DNA from: ASMP01 sp041484115
GTDB taxonomy: Archaea > Nanobdellota > Nanobdellia > Pacearchaeales > GW2011-AR1
NCBI GenBank assembly: GCA_041484115.1
Contig: JBGPHA010000021.1
Location: 1 to 8,780 of the forward strand
Direction: 5' to 3'
DNA length: 8,780 bases
Part shown: positions 5,376-8,780 of the stretch, piece by piece
How positions within the stretch are numbered: the first letter of the stretch is position 1
Layout of the letters: each line of letters starts with the position of its first letter
Made by a program: the position numbers and the translations under genes
The notes under the pieces: generated by a model
What the model saw: only the letters and a program-made list of their open reading frames with translations
Told to the model about the DNA's origin: nothing
The model's database searches: none

Positions 5376-6176
5376 TTATTTTAGTGCATTTTCTATGCTT
5401 GAAAAAACTTTCTTTCTGACTTTTTCTGTGATATCTATTATATTTTCGAATTCTTCAATATCTATTTCTCTTGCTTCCCCTTTTTGTATAGAGGAAATTA
5501 TTCCTTCAGGAGTTGCTCCTATGCTCACTCTTGCTTCTGAAATATCTTCTTCTTCAAGGGTTGGATCAACGATCCAGGAGTTTCCTATTTTATGTGCAGT
5601 TATCGTTATAGGAGGATCTTTCTGTAAAGGTATTTTTTTATCAGTGAGTTCCCCATAAATAACTTTTCCTGTTTCTTCGTCGTATTTTGGTATCCTGGCT
5701 GTTTTTAATGCTGCTATTGCTCCTATTTCGGCAGCATCTATGAGATTTCCATCATCATTAAGAGAATATATATCTATGAAAACATTCCATACTTTTTCTC
5801 CTTCTTTTATGCAGAGTTTTTCCATCTGTATGAATTTGCTTTCTCTTATAGCCCTGTCTGCCAGTCTTCCTATCTCTATTGCAGGGAATTTTGGAGGCCC
5901 ACTCTCGAATCTTTCAGAGCTCAAAGGAAGAAGCTCAGCTGTCACCATTAAATTTCCCCTATCTGGAGAATCAGGATAAGGCTCCATTACGTCCATTTTA
6001 ACACCAACTATGACTTCTGTTTTTCCTATCTTAACCCTAGCAGAACCCTCTGCCTTTTTTGAGACATCTGTTTCTATCTCAATTTTTCTGAAATCCCAAG
6101 GCTCTCTGCCATCGAATCTCTTTCCTCTATCCAAATACTGGCTTATTCTTTCCCCTGTTATCTTTGGTGTTTCCAT
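5376..6176 (-). CDS. rrp42: Archaeal exosome subunit Rrp42 (RNase PH fold, inactive partner), 266 aa
   Basis: Rrp42 alternates with Rrp41 in the hexameric ring of the archaeal exosome, which degrades RNA 3'-to-5' by phosphorolysis and adds heteropolymeric tails. Rrp42 has no active site of its own but helps bind RNA. An N-terminal helix (about 8-16) is followed by KRFDGREP (19-26), EGSARVKIGKTEVIVGVK (43-60), PYPDSPDRGNLMVTAELLPL (66-85), FESGPPKFPAIEIGRLADRAIRES (89-112), KLCIKEGEKVWNVFIDIYSL (119-138) and DGNLIDAAEIGAIAAL (141-156), all Rrp42/Rrp45-type signatures. The length is normal. It starts 1 nt after the Rrp41 stop in a TAA-A-ATG junction, so the two ring subunits are probably translated in a coupled way. 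Confidence 0.97.
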   Translation of the reverse strand: METPKITGERISQYLDRGKRFDGREPWDFRKIEIETDVSKKAEGSARVKIGKTEVIVGVKMDVMEPYPDSPDRGNLMVTAELLPLSSERFESGPPKFPAIEIGRLADRAIRESKFIQMEKLCIKEGEKVWNVFIDIYSLNDDGNLIDAAEIGAIAALKTARIPKYDEETGKVIYGELTDKKIPLQKDPPITITAHKIGNSWIVDPTLEEEDISEARVSIGATPEGIISSIQKGEAREIDIEEFENIIDITEKVRKKVFSSIENALK

Positions 6177-6177
6177 T

Positions 6178-6882
6178 TTAAAATTTTATAGACTCCTTTA
6201 ATGCTTTTTTCTGAACCTCATAAACTTCTTTGTTTGCTTTTCTTGCAAGTTTCAAAACTTCTTTCATTTCTTTGCTTGTGATTTTACCATCTAACTGAAG
6301 ATGAGTTATTTTTCCACTATTTGTTAGAGTTATAGGAATGTCTGTAGCCCCTTCCCCTTCTTCCCAGTCCTCTTCCTCCTTTATCAAATCTACAACAAGA
6401 TTCTTGTCGAGTTTTCCTATAGAAACGCTGGAAACTAGTTCTTTCATAGGAATTCCCGCATGTGCAAGAGCAAGAGCAGCTGCATTTATTCCGGCACATC
6501 TTGTGGAAGCGTTTGCCTGTAGAATATTTATATGGACATCAACGACCATGTTTGGATATTTTTTGATCATTAATATTGGCTCCAAAGCCCACTCTGTTAC
6601 CTTACTTATTTCTGTGCTTCTCCTGTTTGGACCAGGGCGGGCCCTTTCTGAAACAGAAAAACTGAGCATGCTATAGTTGCATCTCAGAGTTCCTTTTTCA
6701 GGATCTTGTGAATGCTGTGGGTGCATTTTTCTCGGTCCATAAACAGCGGCAATTGCTATAGTATCTCCAAAAGAAAACATCGCACTCCCGTCTGCATTTG
6801 GAACCACGCCAACCTTTGCCCCCATCTTTCTTATTTCATCTGACTTTCTTCCGTCAGGCCTTTTGAAAGTTTTTATTGTCAT
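6178..6882 (-). CDS. rrp41: Archaeal exosome catalytic subunit Rrp41 (RNase PH fold), 234 aa
   Basis: Rrp41 carries the phosphorolytic active site of the exosome ring. KRPDGRKSDEIR (7-18) and the SFGDT stretch (37-41) open the RNase PH fold. CNYSMLSFS (68-76) and GPNRRSTEISKVTEWAL (84-100) hold the RNA/phosphate-binding arginines R87-R88. TRCAGINAAALALAHAGIPM (127-146) is the phosphate-binding region, but the normally near-invariant DGGTR before it reads NASTR. The two catalytic aspartates expected in EDxxGxADMP appear as D172 and D181 in EEEDWEEGEGATDIP, with a spacing about three residues longer than in Sulfolobus (D182/D188). Overall length is typical. It starts 6 nt after orf91, with a TATAAAATG start context and no clear SD, and is followed 1 nt later by Rrp42. 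Confidence 0.97.
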   Translation of the reverse strand: MTIKTFKRPDGRKSDEIRKMGAKVGVVPNADGSAMFSFGDTIAIAAVYGPRKMHPQHSQDPEKGTLRCNYSMLSFSVSERARPGPNRRSTEISKVTEWALEPILMIKKYPNMVVDVHINILQANASTRCAGINAAALALAHAGIPMKELVSSVSIGKLDKNLVVDLIKEEEDWEEGEGATDIPITLTNSGKITHLQLDGKITSKEMKEVLKLARKANKEVYEVQKKALKESIKF

Positions 6883-6888
6883 TTTATA

Positions 6889-7164
6889 TTATTGGAGACC
6901 TATCTCCTCTGGAGTTTCTTCATCCTCCAAAATTGTTAATGAATTGAAATTCCTTCCTACTAACATTTCTTCTAATTCTGATTTTTCTGGTAAAACTACT
7001 TCATTTTTAAAAGTATATACTGCTTCTCCTATTCCTAGAGTAACTGAATAACTGCTATTCACAAATGTTGGGTCAAGTCCCCTATCTCTGAGAGCACTAT
7101 ATACACCCTCAATTAATCTGCTTTTTCTTAGGTCTCTAGAAAAACCAACAATAATTTTTTTCAT
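6889..7164 (-). CDS. Hypothetical protein orf91, paralogue of orf82, in exosome operon
   Basis: This is a 91-residue protein of unknown family. It reads as a small alpha/beta protein: strand MKKIIVGFS, helix (about 13-28), strands around SSYSVTLGIGEAVYTF (37-52), NEVVLPEKSELEEML (54-68) and a final strand SLTIL, then an acidic tail (80-91). It aligns over nearly its whole length with the preceding orf82, sharing (V)xLPxKSELEEML, F(N/S)S and the predicted order of strands and helices, so the two are tandem duplicates. Its ATG overlaps the orf82 stop (ATGA). The 17 nt up to and including the ATG (GAAGGAAAAATAAAATG) are identical to the initiation region of Rrp4, giving a GAAGG Shine-Dalgarno-like site 9 nt from the start. 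Its place between Rrp4 and Rrp41 suggests a link to RNA degradation or to control of the operon; this is inference only. Confidence 0.8.
   Translation of the reverse strand: MKKIIVGFSRDLRKSRLIEGVYSALRDRGLDPTFVNSSYSVTLGIGEAVYTFKNEVVLPEKSELEEMLVGRNFNSLTILEDEETPEEIGLQ
6961..6986 (-). repeat. 26-bp direct repeat, copy 1 (in orf91)
   Basis: It is identical over 26 nt to 7215-7240 in orf82, 254 bp away. It encodes the KSELEEML core of both paralogues (plus-strand sequence TAACATTTCTTCTAATTCTG and six more bases). The rest of the two genes is much less similar. Confidence 0.85.
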
Positions 7165-7409
7165 TTTATTTTTCCTTCTCTTAGAACTTTCACAGAGCTA
7201 AAACCCGCTACTTTTAACATTTCTTCTAATTCTGATTTTTTTGGAAGTTTTACATCATCTTTAAAATGGTATCTATAACCGATAATTACACCAAATCTTA
7301 AATGATTGCTATATCCTGTTGAATTAAGTCCATTGCTTCTTAAAATATCAGCAGCTCTCATTACATTCTTGGTTACGTCTTTTTTAGGGTAATCAATTAT
7401 AACCATCAT
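7161..7409 (-). CDS. Hypothetical protein orf82, paralogue of orf91, in exosome operon (start set at 7409)
   Basis: This is an 82-residue protein of unknown family. It begins MMVIIDYPKKDVTKN, then a helix NVMRAADILRSNGL (15-28), strands around HLRFGVIIGYRYHF (36-49), DDVKLPKKSELEEML (51-65) and a last strand VKVL. The strand/helix order (beta-alpha-beta-beta-alpha-beta) would suit a ferredoxin-like fold, but that is a guess. The open frame extends upstream to an ATG at 7445, overlapping the end of Rrp4 by 35 nt. The start at 7409 is better: it forms a TAA-A-ATG junction with the Rrp4 stop like two others in the operon, GGAGG lies 11 nt upstream, and the N terminus then aligns with that of orf91. 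The stop TGA overlaps the orf91 ATG, so the pair should be translationally coupled. Confidence 0.78.
   Translation of the reverse strand: MMVIIDYPKKDVTKNVMRAADILRSNGLNSTGYSNHLRFGVIIGYRYHFKDDVKLPKKSELEEMLKVAGFSSVKVLREGKIK
7162..7178 (-). promoter_or_regulatory. Shine-Dalgarno-like initiation region of orf91
   Basis: GAAGGAAAAATAAAATG includes the orf91 ATG. The same 17 nt precede and include the Rrp4 start at 8102-8086. The GAAGG core is 9 nt from the ATG and lies within the end of orf82. Confidence 0.5.
7215..7240 (-). repeat. 26-bp direct repeat, copy 2 (in orf82)
   Basis: This is the second copy of the identical 26-nt stretch, encoding KSELEEML in orf82. It marks the tandem duplication that made the orf82/orf91 pair. 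Confidence 0.85.
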
Positions 7410-7410
7410 T

Positions 7411-8088
7411 TTAATCTTTTCCTCCGGATTTTTTTTCTCTTTCAAACCATTTCTGGACTTCTTCTGTCAAACCAGAAGTGAAAGATTTTTCTGTAACAAA
7501 CATTATGGCCCTTTTCACGAAAAGCTCATCCTCTATTTTATCTCCCTTGATCCAGATTAACCCGTTCTGGCCTACAGTTACTTCGCATCCTGTTTCATTT
7601 TTGATTATATTTATCATGCTTCCTTCTTTGCCAATCACCCTAGGAACTTTATTGGAATTTATCTTTATTATCATCCCATCTTCTATCTTTCCCAATCCTC
7701 TCGATTTTATCGTCAAATCTATACCTTTTCCATTGACTCCAAAAATTTTAGCGACAAGAAGATCTCCTATATCAAAGACTTCGCTCATTCCTTCCTTATT
7801 CACGTATCTTGGAACTTCAGATAAAGACAAAAAAGCCCCTATTGGAGAATCAATGTCCACAACCCATCCATTGAAAGTTATATTCTCAATTTTTCCTATA
7901 ACCACATTCCCTCTTCTTGGCTGGTAAACTCCAGATAACGCAATTACCTTGACAAGTCTACTGGATTCTTCTGCAAGCCCATACCTGATTGATACTATTT
8001 CTTCACCTTTCTTTTCTGTCCCTTCTCCAGGAAGATATTCTTCTCCTGAAATAATGACCTCGCCCGGAATTACAACCTTACGCTCCAT
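7411..8088 (-). CDS. rrp4: Archaeal exosome cap subunit Rrp4 (S1 and KH domains), 225 aa
   Basis: Rrp4 forms the RNA-binding cap on the Rrp41/Rrp42 ring and favours threading of A-rich RNA into the chamber. An N-terminal beta domain with VVIPGEVI (5-12) is followed by an S1 domain (about 57-130, QPRRGNVVIGKIENITFNGWVVDI) and a KH domain (about 138-200) with the GxxG loop GKEG at 153-156 in VPRVIGKEGSMINIIK. The C terminus is basic and helical. Length and domain order are typical. It starts 1 nt after the SBDS stop (TAA-A-ATG) with GAAGG 9 nt upstream of the ATG, and the GGAGG near its own end serves orf82. SBDS-Rrp4-Rrp41-Rrp42 is a widely conserved archaeal string, here interrupted after Rrp4 by two small genes. 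No Csl4 or DnaG gene is in the window. Confidence 0.97.
   Translation of the reverse strand: MERKVVIPGEVIISGEEYLPGEGTEKKGEEIVSIRYGLAEESSRLVKVIALSGVYQPRRGNVVIGKIENITFNGWVVDIDSPIGAFLSLSEVPRYVNKEGMSEVFDIGDLLVAKIFGVNGKGIDLTIKSRGLGKIEDGMIIKINSNKVPRVIGKEGSMINIIKNETGCEVTVGQNGLIWIKGDKIEDELFVKRAIMFVTEKSFTSGLTEEVQKWFEREKKSGGKD
7421..7425 (-). promoter_or_regulatory. Shine-Dalgarno GGAGG supporting the orf82 start at 7409
   Basis: GGAGG on the minus strand, within the last codons of Rrp4, is 11 nt from the ATG at 7409. It would lie inside, not upstream of, the longer frame starting at 7445, so it supports the shorter form. Confidence 0.5.
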
Positions 8089-8102
8089 TTTATTTTTCCT
8101 TC
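8086..8102 (-). promoter_or_regulatory. rrp4: Shine-Dalgarno-like initiation region of Rrp4
   Basis: GAAGGAAAAATAAAATG carries a GAAGG core 9 nt before the ATG, located in the last codons of SBDS, and contains the SBDS stop TAA. It is identical to the orf91 start region. Confidence 0.5.
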
Positions 8103-8767
8103 AGCTCTTCTGTAACTGCACTTCCATGCGTTACTGAATTTAATTTATCATAAAAATCCATTACCAATCCAGAAGGAATATTTACTGTAACTTCTAGATC
8201 TCCGTTAGATAGCCAGTTCTCATTTTCTTTATACTGACCGAAAATTCCATAAACTCTTCCTGTATAAATTGCAGGAACCAAAATCTTTATTCTTTTTGTT
8301 TTTAACCTTATTGGAAGAATATGGCTTATTTTTTCAACAATCTCCCCCATCTGAGATTCTATAGGAACATTTTTTATATTCACATGCGCCTGCTCCAACG
8401 CATTTTTTATTCTATCTGGTGTATGTGGGTTTCCTGTTTTAGGATCAGAAGAATTAACAACCAGGAAATCAATCACTTGTTTTATTTTCTTTTCCCTATC
8501 CTCATCCCTGTGTTCCTGATTAAGAACAATCTCCCCGCTTTTCACGATTTTTGAAGCGACAGCGGCAATGTCCGATGTTCCAAAAGCTTCTTTCATATCT
8601 TTTTCAGATGCATGAAGCCCCCTTTTTGAATCACTAAAAACAGTGTCCGCTTCTAGAAAGTCCATAGCTGAAGAAGGATCCTTCTTGAATTTTAATGCCT
8701 TGTCTACATCAACGATAATTTCGAAATGTTTTCCTGCCTGTTTTATTCTCGCTGTTGTTTGAGTCAT
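8090..8767 (-). CDS. sdo1: Ribosome maturation protein SBDS (Sdo1), 225 aa
   Basis: SBDS works with EF2-like GTPases to release the anti-association factor aIF6 from new large ribosomal subunits. The N-terminal FYSH domain (about 1-88) shows KQAGKHFEIIVDVDKALKFK (9-28) and a DFLEADTVFSDSKRGLHAS stretch (36-54). The helical middle domain (about 95-155) has HTPDRIKNALEQAHVNI. The C-terminal ferredoxin-like domain contains LPIRLKTKRIKILVPAIYTGRVY and ends with DLEVTVNIPSGLVMDFYDKLN. Length is typical for archaea. It is the first gene of the operon visible here; only 13 nt upstream are in the window, without an SD (AGAAAATTTAAAATG), so whether it is leaderless or follows another gene (often the proteasome alpha subunit in archaea) cannot be seen. 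Confidence 0.96.
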   Translation of the reverse strand: MTQTTARIKQAGKHFEIIVDVDKALKFKKDPSSAMDFLEADTVFSDSKRGLHASEKDMKEAFGTSDIAAVASKIVKSGEIVLNQEHRDEDREKKIKQVIDFLVVNSSDPKTGNPHTPDRIKNALEQAHVNIKNVPIESQMGEIVEKISHILPIRLKTKRIKILVPAIYTGRVYGIFGQYKENENWLSNGDLEVTVNIPSGLVMDFYDKLNSVTHGSAVTEELKEK

Positions 8768-8780
8768 TTTAAATTTTCTC

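Noticed and set aside
5359..5658. Plus-strand frames opposite Rrp42, Rrp41, Rrp4 and SBDS (also around 5740-6201, 6338-6676, 7478-7927, 8321-8554)
   Set aside because: All are shadows of recognised minus-strand genes in AT-rich coding DNA.
6317..6499. Minus-strand Cys/Arg-rich frame of 60 codons, briefly considered as a zinc-binding small protein
   Set aside because: It lies entirely inside Rrp41 in another frame on the same strand; the Cys/Arg content is a frame-shift artefact.
1..8780. CRISPR array, insertion sequence, integrase or toxin-antitoxin pair
   Set aside because: No regularly spaced repeats, transposase motifs or terminal inverted repeats were found; orf82/orf91 are paralogues within a housekeeping operon, not a toxin-antitoxin pair by any visible motif.

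Overview
The window is an AT-rich piece of an archaeal chromosome, most likely from a DPANN archaeon of the Woesearchaeota/Pacearchaeota (Nanoarchaeota) type. The evidence is an archaeal but divergent 16S rRNA gene, archaea-only information-processing genes (exosome Rrp4/Rrp41/Rrp42, SBDS, Rpo6/RpoK, archaeal-type uS2), TATA-box promoters placed for leaderless mRNAs, very tight gene packing and several small unknown genes. The phylum call is an inference from rRNA features and gene style; no tree could be built here.

Layout. Bases 1-1061 are the 5' two thirds of a 16S rRNA gene on the minus strand, cut by the window edge. Bases 1062-1384 hold its leader, with strong hairpins, and its TATA promoter. 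A small unknown minus-strand gene (1385-1636) and a plus-strand stand-alone LigD-type 3'-phosphoesterase (1696-2139) diverge from a 59-bp spacer with two nearly abutting TATA boxes. A small unknown gene (2174-2491, minus) follows. Next comes uS2 (2554-3420, minus) with a long charged N-terminal extension, then an unknown 86-residue plus-strand gene (3508-3768), then enolase (3772-4926, minus).

From 8767 down to 4987 one compact minus-strand operon reads SBDS - Rrp4 - orf82 - orf91 - Rrp41 - Rrp42 - RpoK. Gaps are between -4 and +6 nt. SBDS acts in 60S-type ribosome maturation. Rrp4 (S1/KH cap), Rrp41 (catalytic) and Rrp42 (inactive partner) form the RNA exosome. RpoK is the omega-like subunit of RNA polymerase. 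RpoK followed by enolase and uS2 is a known archaeal gene string, so the window looks like two conserved strings (exosome, and RpoK-Eno-S2) joined end to end.

The main novelty candidates are: two tandem paralogous small proteins (orf82, orf91) of unknown function set between Rrp4 and Rrp41 and sharing a 26-bp identical stretch; a repeated TAA-A-ATG stop/start junction, with TAAAATG at every start in the operon; charged tails on uS2 and RpoK; and an enlarged loop between the putative catalytic aspartates of Rrp41. The monocistronic genes appear leaderless, which also corrects at least one start codon.
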